The notes beneath the pieces are model-generated. The model searched no databases. It was given only the letters and a program-made list of their open reading frames with translations, and had not been told where the DNA came from. From NCBI GenBank assembly GCA_000827265.1, contig KN834827.1, positions 202,022-215,914 on the forward strand: a stretch of DNA of 13,893 bases, written 5' to 3'. Numbering within the stretch: position 1 is the first letter of the stretch; each line of letters starts with the position of its first letter. Positions 1-8,956 of this stretch are shown here, piece by piece. The DNA is from Collybiopsis luxurians FD-317 M1. Taxonomy: Eukaryota > Basidiomycota > Agaricomycetes > Agaricales > Omphalotaceae. The position numbers and the translations under genes were made by a program.

Positions 1-1440
1 AGATATAAGGATCTCAGGCACACACTTATACACTGGGGCATCCGCATAAACAAGATATCGACTGCTTTCTGACGCCTTTGAATGTGTAGTTAAGTATTCT
101 CAAACCCTTACTCAATCAGCTTCACTGTAGCTTTCAAATTCAATCATAAAAGAGCTTTCCTAAGCCACTGGTTCTAAGAAATACAATTCAGCAAATCAGG
201 AAGTCGATCGCTTCCTTGGGTCAAGAAGAAAAAATCGTATTATTCCTTATCTCAATCAATTCTCGCATAACTTGAGCTAAATCCTTCGAAACTGAAACCA
301 TAACATTTCCATTGCCCTCGAAGCTCCAACCGTGGCGCAATGAGAATTTCCGTTGCTTAGCAGAACGTGATATTAGTCAGTTAACTTCTGGGCTAAAGCC
401 CATGGGATCGTGCGTGTGGCGTCATACTAATTTGACAGCTGGATCCTACTTTACAGCGCCGGTGAAGAACATAGGCACAGTGTTTCCTAGCAATTTAAGA
501 AATACACAGTAGCGGACATGTATCGAAATACTCCAACTTTGCGGCAAATACTGGGACCCGAGGATGTAATATCTACTATGTTTAAGCTCGTCAAGTTGCG
601 ACTCTCGCTATAGGGCACTGCGCAATAGGGAAGCGGAGGGAGGGCATTTGGATGAATGGATGGTTTCTGAATGAATCTGAACCAGTATGTAACTGGTAAA
701 GACTATGAAAGCAGGGAATTTTTATTTATTGATCAGGTAATGAGCATAAATGAAATCGCGATAGTTGGTTTAATTTCTGGGCTGTTTTACAATGGCAATC
801 AGACTGCTTGCAATATTTTAAATGGCATGCGTATACATTGTATTCGAAGACAGGGGCAAAATGGAGATGTGCTACATGCCCCAAAAGGCTGGAAGGATGA
901 ATACTGAGTCGCCAAGGAGAGACTATGGCTGCTGCTCAAGTCGACCTTTCAGCTAAACGTCCATTAGACATACCTTTGAGTTATGCATAGTATTTGTCCA
1001 GAGAACATGTGGGTAGATGCTAGATTAGACAAGATGGTATTGTGAGGGTAAACGAATCAGTAATAGGGAGCATGTAAATCTCAAACTGATTTGCAAACTT
1101 CGTGTCAGCTGGACTATTTTTCCAAAAACTAACAATCTCATGCCGTAAAATTGGTGTGCGAAGGTGAGAACAAGGAGAATTGTGCAGCGAATAAGGATAA
1201 ATTTAGATGAGCCTTCATCAGGAATTTGAAAGGTCGAGGTCAAGTCAAGTGCGCCATGGAAAGACTGCGTCAATAGATGAATGTCGCCAGTTGAACAGCG
1301 GAAAAAAAAAGACCTGCTTGGTGTTAGCCCGTGTTTGATCGTTCGTATCTCTCCTGGCTCATTCCTTCGCATCTTGGCTCCTCCAGCGTATACCGCTTGT
1401 CCATCCTTGGCCATGGCTTGAGCGATGACAGTGTCAAGAG
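1..1440 (+). repeat. Repeat block A, left copy
   Basis: This block is collinear, in the same orientation, with 10673-13390. Matches include GGATCTCAGGCAC (11 and 10680), CATGGGATCGTGCGTGTGG (about 401 and 12232), ACCCGAGGATGTAATATCTA (about 556 and 12388) and GGCAATCAGACTGCTTGCAA (about 794 and 12634). I judge identity at roughly 70-80 percent with many small indels. Plus-strand open frames at 312-512 and 671-907 are not preserved in the other copy, so they are unlikely to be genes. The copy may begin before the window. No transposase or terminal repeats were found. Confidence 0.85.
1025..1414 (-). pseudogene. Possible gene relic in block A (left copy)
   Basis: The frame begins with ATG in the context GCCATGGCC and reads MAKDGQAVYAGGAKMRRNEP. 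The right copy (13274-12990) begins MAKNRQAVYAGEAK and keeps the frame for about 30 residues (to IKH.LT) before the two diverge in length and sequence. I recognise no family. The many amino-acid differences and the loss of similarity point to neutral decay or chance. Confidence 0.2.
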
Positions 1441-2706
1441 CAAAGAAAAATAAGCGCCCATACTATGCCTCGGCCTTCGGAATTCAGGGCCGGAAACCTC
1501 CGGTATCTCAGTTTGCGTCCACTATCATCGTCATTGCAGGGCCTTTTACAGCCTTTTGATCCTTTACTTCTACTTCATAAGAATCCTCTTCAAAGCTTTC
1601 TCAGACCACCTCACACAATGCTGTGGAATAGATAGTCCCATTGCTGCTCACTCCGCTCCAAAATTGGTGTGTTCACTTGTCTATTTCAACGGTCGTGATT
1701 TTCATTGAACCTGATAATACTCAAGCAGGTCATACACAGACGTCGGAATGTGTTTGGCTCTCCTTGTCTCCGGATTCAGCGCTTCTATCCAGAATTCAAC
1801 GCGGTTTTTGACACTGTTTTGTTCCACCAGCAGAATCCTCCAGTATCCTCGGCTTTGATCCTTATCCGCCTTACAAATTGGAAGGATATTGTAGCTCCTC
1901 GACGGTGATCGCGCTCTCATTGTTCCGCTCTTTTTCAAGTTGCTTTACCTGGTCTGTTTACTCGGTCAATTGGTCTGGTGGCTGGAGAAGAAATTGCAGC
2001 CGGTCTTTTAAAGGGTGAGTCTCGAGTTTGCTATTTCCTCCATTCTCAATCGATCATATTCTGATATAGTGCTACCAGGTACCGTAGCAATTTCCATCTA
2101 CTGCGCACATTATTGAGTGCTATCGAGCGGCCTCGCCAAGAACGACCCTCAGCAATTTATTTCCGTGTTTTTCTCTACGCTCTCCTTGCATTTGCCGCTT
2201 TCACCCTGCTTCAATGTGAATCTTCATGCGTCCATCAATGTACTCATCCGAGGCCATTACATGATTCAGACTTCATTGATGCTTTTCTTTCAATTTTACA
2301 ATATTGCGTTCGTCAACATTTGCATATCCATGAATTTCATTATCTTCTTGTCGCCTGTCCATCTATACTTTTCTGCTGAGATGTCCGTTCCACCGAGCAT
2401 AGTAATAGCGTTTGTGACCTGGCTTGTCTTCCCTCCCTCTGTTCCGTATATGTGTATCATGGTAACCACGACAGAGCCTGCGTGCGCTCATGCTTGATCA
2501 ATTCAATGCTGGACAAGGTCTTTGTCAAATCAATGCGGCTCATACCACTGAGTAGTTCCATTTCAGGCTACGGGCTTGATATGAGTCGTGTGTGTTACAG
2601 ATCTTGGCATAGATAGTTAAGAAAACTCGACGGTACTATTTGTATGTATTTTTTGGTTAAATAGTGATTAGAATTTCAAGCGGAGGTGGTTATCGTAGTC
2701 GTGGTT
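1440..2706 (+). repeat. Repeat block B, copy 1
   Basis: It is collinear with 2885-4513 in the same orientation. Shared stretches include AATAAGCGCC near the start, CAGAATCCT, CCAGTATCCTC, GGGT[GA]AGTCT, GATATAG, CTCATCCGAGGCC, CAATTTTACAATAT and GACCTGGCTTGT. A candidate intron is present at 2015-2069 (GTGAGT...TATAG, 55 nt). Plus-strand open frames at 2113-2379 and 2117-2497 overlap in different frames and match the second copy only in parts. On the minus strand, IEALNPETRRAKH (within 1938-1702) has a counterpart ALDPETRRVKR in copy 2. I cannot name a product. Confidence 0.8.
2015..2069 (+). other. Candidate intron in block B copy 1
   Basis: It has donor GTGAGT, branch-like CTCAAT about 25 nt before the end, and acceptor TATAG, 55 nt in total. 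Its position matches the 54-nt candidate in copy 2, where the donor is also near consensus. Confidence 0.4.
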
Positions 2707-2884
2707 AATCGAGTCGAGTACTTAATTGACAATGGACAGCTTGGACTACTTGATGGGTCTTATTAGTTGCCCTACCAAACATGAAGACATCTTGGGTGAT
2801 CTCGTATCTGGTCCTTTATATCTACCTAACCTGCCGCTTTTGTACTTCTCGTTCATTCTTAGCCATGTTTGCGTTTTGGAAGGA
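2707..2884. other. Spacer between block B copies
   Basis: This lies between the two B copies. A plus-strand open frame (2726-3070) crosses it and runs into the heptamer repeat. It has no match in the other copy and no motif, so it is not called as a gene. Confidence 0.4.
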
Positions 2885-2912
2885 AGACAAATAAGCGCCT
2901 GTCCCACGCCTT

Positions 2913-2950
2913 GGCCCTCGGCCCTCGGAGTCCGGAGTCCGGAGTCCGGA
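2913..2950 (+). repeat. Heptamer tandem repeat
   Basis: Five consecutive 7-mers, two GGCCCTC then three GGAGTCC, are followed by GGA. The equivalent sites at about 1470 and 13333 have a single GGCCTTC followed by one GGAATTC or GGAATCC, so this copy has expanded by whole 7-bp units. Confidence 0.9.
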
Positions 2951-3542
2951 ACTGTTTGCTGGTGTCTTTGCTATTCACCTTTCGCAGCCTGTACGCAAAG
3001 TCGTTTCCTCGAGTTTCTTACCCTTGCAGGCTCCCCTAGGCTACTTCACCCATTGTTGCTAATTAGATAGATAGTCTTATCTCGACTTGCTCAGCTTCAA
3101 AGCCAGTACGTCCACTTGCCTATCGTAGTTGTCCTTTTCACTCGCCTTCCCGTGTAGAGCCCAACGTATCAAAGCAGGCCATGTGCAGACAGCCAAACAC
3201 GCTTGACTCTTCTTGTTTCTGGATCTAGAGCTTCTTTTCAGCATTCAACATCAATTCTTCCACACTCCGTCGTTCCACTCTCAGAATCCTTGTCTTCTTT
3301 CCCCAGTATCCTCCACAGCTTTAATACATCCATATCCTCGTCGAAACTTGTGCAATCCTCCAACCACAATCTCACTCAGCTGCATATCCAAGAATCGGAA
3401 GAAAATTATGCCTCAATGGGTTGACCTTATCGGCAATCTCGCTTCCTTTGTTCCGCTGTTTTTCGAGCTGCTCCCTTCAATCTGCTTGGACGGTTGATTA
3501 GTTGGGTGGCTGGAGAGGGAATTATGCCTGGGTTTGTGAAGG

Positions 3543-3596
3543 GTAAGTCTTAAGTTTGCCATTTTATCCATCTAAATTAATCACATTCCGATATAG
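3543..3596 (+). other. Candidate intron in block B copy 2
   Basis: It has donor GTAAGT, branch-like CTAAAT and acceptor TATAG, 54 nt. It would join frames in phase 1 as GFVK-AGPTTV. Conservation of donor and acceptor between copies suggests the ancestral block held a spliced plus-strand gene. Confidence 0.4.
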
Positions 3597-4513
3597 CGGG
3601 ACCGACCACTGTAGCAACCTCTGTCTACTCGACACATTCGACACTTTATCGAGCGCCATCAAGAAGCCTCACCGAAAACAGCCCTCATCAATTTCTCTGT
3701 GCCTCTCTCTACTCTCGCCTTACATTTCTGCCATCGCCCTACTCCGACCGAAATGTTTATACGTCTACGTCTGTCTCCACACTCATCCGAGGCCGTTTTA
3801 TTCTTCGTCGCAATCCAACACCCAATGACCGCTATTGAATCGAAAGAGGCACCATGATCACCAAAAACTGTCTTTCGCTTGGACCCTCGGTATAAGCTGT
3901 CAACGGAACGTAACGCTGAGTGGTAGATGCTTTGTAGAAACGACAGAAAGCTGGGAAGGACGTTAATCGTGAAACCATCACATCAACTACCACGATGAAA
4001 CGAATATCGAGGAAAATAGACATTTACGTCGAGGTTAAATTTCGGTCAGGTGTTTTGTTCAATTTTACAATATCTTACTCGTCATGATATGCATATCGAT
4101 GAATTGATTTACCTCTCTCCTTTCTTCATACCTCGTCATCTATGCCTTTCTACCGAGACATCTGTTCCAATGATTCCAACAATATCTGATTATGGTAGCA
4201 TTTACGACCTGGCTTGTGACTTGTCCGCCCTCAGTGTGTTCTGTATTTGCTGGACAATCTGTTATGATTCTTCACATAGGTAATAACATTAGAGCTTTTG
4301 CCTATGCCCGATTCATTCAAAGGTGAGCAAGGTCGTTGTCGATTCAATGCCACCCCCACCGCTTAGCAGTTCCATTTCAAGCTGGTTACTTCATGTAGTT
4401 GTGTGCATTGCAGAACTTATTATGGAGAGTCCAGAGTTGTGAGAGGACTCGACGGTGCTAGGAACAATTGATTGGAATTTTCAAGTGGAGCAGTCATTGT
4501 AGTAGTGGTTTCA

Positions 4514-4969
4514 TGTCCGTATGCAGTGCATGTTCCTAAGTAGAGTTACGGGGGGTAATGAAACTGTCTTTGGCAATGCGCGCAGTTCCACTCAAATCGA
4601 AAGGGACTGGGCTTTGTTCCTTATTCAAGACCAGATAATGTAAAAACAGTAGATTAACAGTAGCGACAATGATATACGAGCTTTCCGTGGGTACCAGTTA
4701 ATATAATGCAGAGAGACAGCAACCATGGAAGCCTTCGAGCAGGAGATAGATTTTTCTCTGATTTCTTTAGAATGACAGAATTAGCAAACAGAACGGGAGA
4801 ACTTCTAAAATAAAGGATAAACTTTCCCAAAGTAAACGGAAATAACCGAACCAGAGATGTAAAGAATGAGACAAAAAGGAAATAAGAGAGATGAAAGAGC
4901 ATATCCTAAAACTGTAAAATAATTAGTAAAGAAGCAACGGAAGTGATTAACAAGAGACATACTTCGTAC
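4514..4969. other. Downstream flank of the NLR-like gene
   Basis: This AT-rich stretch follows the stop codon of the minus-strand gene and probably holds its 3' UTR and terminator. A minus-strand open frame (4902-4654) is hydrophobic, biased by base composition and without recognisable motifs, so I do not call it a gene. No repeat to the other blocks was seen. Confidence 0.4.
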
Positions 4970-6244
4970 TTAGTTTGGAGAACCAGACGCGGGCGTGTAG
5001 CATCTTGCCCAATTGTTACCTATACAGTCCCAATTGAACTTGACTGAAGTACACCCGCGGCGAGAGATCAAGTATAAACAATTGTCCGCATTCATGACGC
5101 TTGAGCTTAGAAACGGAGGAAGCCACATTAGGCGTTGTTCTGGAGTATGAATAGGCCTAATCCACCCATTATTGCCTGCTGCCCAATGTATGGAGAAAGA
5201 ATTTATGGCAGGAGGTGGGTAAGTCTGGGAAAGGCCACAGGAAGGTTGAGCGTGAACTCCATCACCAAATTCATCTGGAGTTTCTGAGAGGATGTTGGTT
5301 TCATAATCTGAGGAAGGGGCAGCAGAAAGTGAGTGGTCAATATGGCCAGTCTCCCCTTTATGCTGTTGACTGGTAGCTGGATCCGATATACAAATAGCTC
5401 GATCCCTTGAACCTGAAACAACTTTGGATTCATCTGGTGAACAGGCAACTGAATAAATTGAATCAGTGTGGCCATCAATTACCTTGAGCTGCTCTCCAGT
5501 TGCAGCATCCCATATGCAGACCATTCTATCACTTGATCCTGACACTACCTTGAATCCATCTGATGAAAAGGAAACTGCCCACACCCAACCAGCATGGCCT
5601 TTTATCTGTTGGAGCTGCTTCCCAGTTTTTACATCCCATATACAGACAGTGTAATCAGCGGATCCTGACATAACCTTTACACCATCAAATGAGAAAGCCA
5701 CAGAAAGAACATAGTCTGTATGGCCATCCATCTGCTTCAGTTGATCTCCAGATAAAGCATCCCATATGCAGACAGTTTTATCATCTGATCCTGGCACAAT
5801 GTTTAGCCCATCTGGTGAAAAAGCCACTGAGTTGACCTCTCCTGCGTGGCCATTCAACTGCTTCAGCTCCACTCCAGTTTCAGCATCCCATATGTGGACA
5901 CTTTGATCTGCTGAGCCTGACACAATTTTGGATCCATTCAATGAAAAGGCTACAGACCAAACCCCTCTAGAGTGACCAAGCATTGATTTGAGCTGTATGC
6001 CAGTTATTGTATCCCATATGCAAACAGTGCTATTAACTGATCCTGAGACAACCCTGGATCCAGCTGATGAAAAGGCAATTGAATTGGCCTCATTTGTATG
6101 ACCTTTCATTTCCTTGAGCTTGTCTCCAGTCAATGTATCCCATATGCAGATAGTTCTATCTGCAAATCCTGATCCAACTTTGGTTCCATCAGATGAGAAA
6201 GCAACAGAATAAACACTGTCAGAGTGGCCATCCACTGGCTTGGG
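4970..6244 (-). CDS. Uninterrupted distal part: WD40 repeats 8-14 and C-terminal tail
   Basis: After the last stop at 6245 the frame stays open for more than 420 codons to TAA at 4970. It holds exactly seven full WD40 repeats (6235-5354), then a partly degenerate eighth unit (TGHIDHSLSAAPSSDY), and a tail with GWIRP, QRLMWLPPFL and WDCIGNNWARCY. From memory, a Trp-rich tail of this kind closes many Agaricomycete NACHT-WD40 proteins. The first in-frame ATG is at 6109, which would give six repeats, so independent translation would need a new promoter or an unseen splice. I read this as the intact 3' end of the pseudogene rather than a separate gene. A gene caller might still model it alone. Confidence 0.75.
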   Translation of the reverse strand, partial: PKPVDGHSDSVYSVAFSSDGTKVGSGFADRTICIWDTLTGDKLKEMKGHTNEANSIAFSSAGSRVVSGSVNSTVCIWDTITGIQLKSMLGHSRGVWSVAFSLNGSKIVSGSADQSVHIWDAETGVELKQLNGHAGEVNSVAFSPDGLNIVPGSDDKTVCIWDALSGDQLKQMDGHTDYVLSVAFSFDGVKVMSGSADYTVCIWDVKTGKQLQQIKGHAGWVWAVSFSSDGFKVVSGSSDRMVCIWDAATGEQLKVIDGHTDSIYSVACSPDESKVVSGSRDRAICISDPATSQQHKGETGHIDHSLSAAPSSDYETNILSETPDEFGDGVHAQPSCGLSQTYPPPAINSFSIHWAAGNNGWIRPIHTPEQRLMWLPPFLSSSVMNADNCLYLISRRGCTSVKFNWDCIGNNWARCYTPASGSPN

Positions 6245-7120
6245 TCACTCTTCAATAATGGCATCCCATATCCAGATAGTTCCATCATCTGATCTTGACA
6301 TAATTTTAGATCCATCAGGTGAAAAGACAGCTGACCAGACCCTTTCAGAGTGACCATCCATTTGTTTAAGCTACCTTCCACTTGCTGCATCCCATATGCA
6401 GATTGTTTTATCATCCGATCCTGACACAACCCAGGATCCATTAGAGGAAAAGGCAACTGAATTGACCTCATTTCTATGGCCATTCATTTGATTGACCTTG
6501 TCTCCAGTTACTGCATCCCATATACATACAGTGTGATCTGCTGATCCTGAGACCAATCTTACACCATCAAATGAGAATGCAACTGACCGAACACCACGGG
6601 AATGCCCATCAATTTGCTTGAGCTTTGCTCCAGTGCTTGCATTCCATATACAAATAGTTTTATCTGCAGATCCTGAGACTATGTTGGCTCCCACTGGTGA
6701 GAAAGCCACTGAATACACTGTAGCAGTGTGGCCAACTATCTCAATGATTCTGTTACCAGTTGCCACATCCCATATGTTGACAGTATTGTTATCTGATCCT
6801 GACATAACTTTCCTACCATCTGGTGAAAAGGCAACTGAGTAAACCTCTTCAGTGTGACCATTCATGATCATCTCCTGTTCACCAGTTACTGCATTCCATA
6901 ACCTGACAGTTCTATCATCTGAACCAGAGATAACTTTGAATCCATTTGATGAAAAAGCAACTGAGCAAACCCAGTGAGTATGACCTTTCATCTTCAGATT
7001 TTGTTACCAGTTAATGCATCCCAGATGCGGACACTTGAATTAAAGGAGCCAAAAACCAGTTTCAATCCATCAGGTGAAAAAGCTACTGTGCAGAGATCAC
7101 TTTCACATTGCATTTGTAGA
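5354..7120 (-). repeat. Array of 14 WD40 repeats, 126-bp period
   Basis: Repeats begin at 6991, 6865, 6739, 6613, 6487, 6361, 6235, 6109, 5983, 5857, 5731, 5605 and 5479, each exactly 126 bp, preceded by a degenerate first repeat at about 7120-6992. The consensus is GH-xxx-V-SVAFS-DG-KVVSGS-D-TVCIWDA-TG-QLKQM. Fourteen repeats fit two seven-bladed propellers. A 1-bp loss in an A run (6999-7002) separates repeat 1 from repeat 2. Repeat 6 ends with TAG (6373-6371) and repeat 7 with TGA (6247-6245), both at the same repeat column. The residues just after GH vary most, as expected for a recognition surface. Repeats 5 and 12, seven apart, share a long near-identical stretch, suggesting internal duplication. 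Confidence 0.96.
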
Positions 7121-7332
7121 ATTTCAACCCCATGATTACTAACACCTGTACATATAACCTTGGGCACATTTCTAAAATTGTTTTTCCATTGTGTTGCACT
7201 TGGAGTGGTTGCAAACTCTGTTGCAAGGCTTGACAAGCATAAATGTGGAGTAGATAATGATGCCGTAGTCTGTGTAAATGATTTAACCAGTCTGTCAACC
7301 GTGGCCGCAGCTTCTATTGATGCCAACGGTGC

Positions 7333-7392
7333 CTTATTCCGCAATCAAGTTATAAGCTCTCATGTTCTTTCATTTGGTAAACTAGTACCCAC
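7333..7392 (-). other. Candidate 60-nt intron before the WD40 domain
   Basis: On the minus strand the segment begins GTGGGT, a good GTRNGT donor, and ends AATAAG. It is phase 0 at both ends, divisible by three, and contains both in-frame TGA codons found here (7362-7360 and 7347-7345). Branch-like TTGAT lies near the 3' end. Against it, the acceptor is AAG rather than YAG, and the first residues (VGTSLPNE) look like family coding sequence. It is either a real intron or two more nonsense lesions. Confidence 0.45.
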
Positions 7393-8293
7393 CTTAGTTA
7401 GCCATATTTGTAAGTCCAGAACATTTTTGTAACAATCTTCCTTCTTTTGCATCAAATTCATGGCTTCGATCCAAAATAATACTTTCTTTGCCATTAGTTC
7501 TGAAAGTGAATGAAGCAATTGGTCGTTGGCTTCCTGTTGAATAAGATGTGGAATCCAAGATTGAACTGCATATCCAAGGTCATTTCCCAACCTCAGTTTG
7601 ACTTCACTCTGCAGGTCTGATACTTCTAAGTCCAGTAAGTATGATGATGGAAGATTACAGATATTGAAATGTAGCCCCTGCTGCATAACATGCAGACAGT
7701 TTATAGTAAGAACCATGTCCTGTTTTGTCATCCAATCCTTTGGAAAGAAATCGAGGAACAACTTGTGGTAAATATATATGGCCATTCTGAATAAAGGTCA
7801 TTGCATGCAGTGCATTTACTATATTCCTAACCCATTCTTCATCCGGCGCCTCCCTAGGTTGTGCTACGAGATTTGGCAGAACGGACACTAATAGCGGCTG
7901 TTTTGCACACACAATAGTACTAATTACCATCTGAGCATCATTGTTCAAAGTACCATTCTTATTTAAAAGGACTTCATTGAGAATAGTTTGGTACAAATGA
8001 AAAATATGAGACTCTTCAGTAAGCATGGAATTTGGCTCATTAAGAAGCTGGTTCAGCTGATCAGCCTGTATCTGATTTCTGATGTCAATTTTGCTTTCAG
8101 GATCTCCTGAAATGTACCGAATGGCTGTGGCAGCATAAATGAACAAACCATCACATTGTTCAGCAAGCTGGTCCAATTCAGCTTTCCACTTTGGTAACAA
8201 ATGTTTAAGCTTAGCACAGATGTACTTGGAGATATCCTGCAAGGCTACATTTTGTTCCACATCATGAAGATGACAGATAGTCTTAGCAGAAAG
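7393..8293 (-). pseudogene. Post-NACHT helical and winged-helix region
   Basis: The open frame continues from NACHT with CDGLFIYAATAIRYI, a motif I know from the region after the NACHT core, then LYQTILNEVLL and MVISTIVCAKQPLL, typical of the winged-helix/helical linker. At 7771-7780 the frame shifts in an AT dinucleotide run. One frame gives NGHIY, the next resumes with IYIYHKLFLDFFPKDW, matching the family's 'IYHKSF.DF' signature. Restoring one TA unit would restore the frame, so a 2-bp contraction is the simplest explanation. The segment then runs through NICNLPSSYLLDLEVSDL to DLQIWLTK, a standard approach to the repeat domain. Confidence 0.85.
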
Positions 8294-8897
8294 TTATTCA
8301 TTGCATACATTCACAATGTTCTGGTCTGGTCAGCTGGTGATAAGAATTTTTAGTCCATGAATACTAGCCACCCCATCCAGGAGCTGTTTTAAAATATTAT
8401 AGCCACCATTCTTCTCCAATTCATCAAGTGCATCAAGAACAATAAGCCACTTGTATGCCTGGTTTTCAGGAACACATTTCCATGGCCCAAGCAGAAGGCT
8501 AACCACATGAGATTCTGGCATTTTTAAAGCCTTTGGTTCTACCACCACAAGTATATCTTGCAGTGCTTTACGGCTACTGCTTAGTTCATATGCCACAGTA
8601 GGAATTACATTCCTTTGATCTCGCAATTCTGGAATCTGCCGAGAGCAAAAAAATGATGCACTTAGCTGATAGTCCCCAATTTTGTGACTATAATCTTCAC
8701 AAATTGATTTAGCTATAGTGGACTTTCCTGTTCCAGCCATGCTGCTTATCCAAAATATAGGTGGACAGGATGGAGAATCATCAGCCACCCATGTATGTAT
8801 GAATTTGCCCCAAGATATTGATACGAGTATCTGGAGTGCAACACTCTCGATTGGTGGAAAAATAATCTGCATTGTGAACTTTCGGCCACTCTTGAAG
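8294..8897 (-). pseudogene. NACHT NTPase part of the NLR-like gene
   Basis: After a 59-nt intron (8956-8898) the exon reads LQEWPKVHNADYFSTN and then ECCTPDTRINILGQIHT, the conserved lead-in to NACHT. A tandem 4-bp gain at 8791-8800 then shifts the frame, which resumes as WVADDSPSCPPIFWISSMAG. Walker A (GTGKST) starts at 8734. The RDQRNVIPTVAYELS block matches the NACHT region between the Walker motifs, and Walker B LIVLDALDE is at 8446-8420. The next expected motif, TSRPD, reads TS-stop-PD (TGA at 8332-8330), and a second stop, TAA, is at 8296-8294. Homology then continues with LSAKTICHLHDVEQ. The family NTPase binds and hydrolyses ATP to drive oligomerisation; this copy cannot encode it in one piece. 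Confidence 0.9.
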
Positions 8898-8956
8898 CTA
8901 AGTTGTAGCTCAGAAGCTCAGATTCTAACTCATCCTGCTAAGTGTTTGAAACTTAC

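Larger units (their letters stand above)
2885..4513 (+). repeat. Repeat block B, copy 2
   Basis: This diverged tandem partner of 1440-2706 is separated from it by about 180 bp. It carries roughly 200 bp of extra sequence around 3830-4040, and the candidate intron at 3543-3596 (GTAAGT...TATAG, 54 nt). Plus-strand reading around the intron gives LISWVAGEGIMPGFVK then AGPTTVATSVYSTHS, with parallel but stop-interrupted sequence in copy 1 (LVAGEEIAAGLLK, then LPGTVAISIYCAHY-stop). No family is recognised. Both copies look like decayed duplicates. Confidence 0.8.

Noticed and set aside
671..907. 78-codon plus-strand frame in block A
   Set aside because: The homologous stretch in the right copy is broken by stops and indels, so the frame is not conserved.
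3203..3497. Overlapping plus-strand Ser/Leu-rich frames in block B
   Set aside because: Two frames overlap and neither is kept in the other copy. The Ser richness follows from a pyrimidine-rich strand.
5203..5478. Minus-strand open frames in other phases within the WD40 region (also 6130-6483 and 7083-7298)
   Set aside because: They overlap the real WD40 frame out of phase and carry no domain. The 6130-6483 frame passes both stops but reads nonsense relative to the family.
5466..5654. Plus-strand open frames opposite the WD40 array (also 6618-6842 and 7160-7432)
   Set aside because: They are antisense shadows of the repeat-encoding strand and show the same 126-bp periodicity without independent motifs.
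6235..6373. An intron removing WD40 repeat 7 and both flanking stops
   Set aside because: A GTAGCT donor is present at repeat 6, but none of the nearby AG acceptors restores the frame, and repeat 7 itself is well preserved coding sequence.
6245..8332. Stop-codon readthrough or recoding (including TGA as selenocysteine)
   Set aside because: All three stop types occur, alongside frameshifts, with no recoding signal. Pseudogenisation is simpler.
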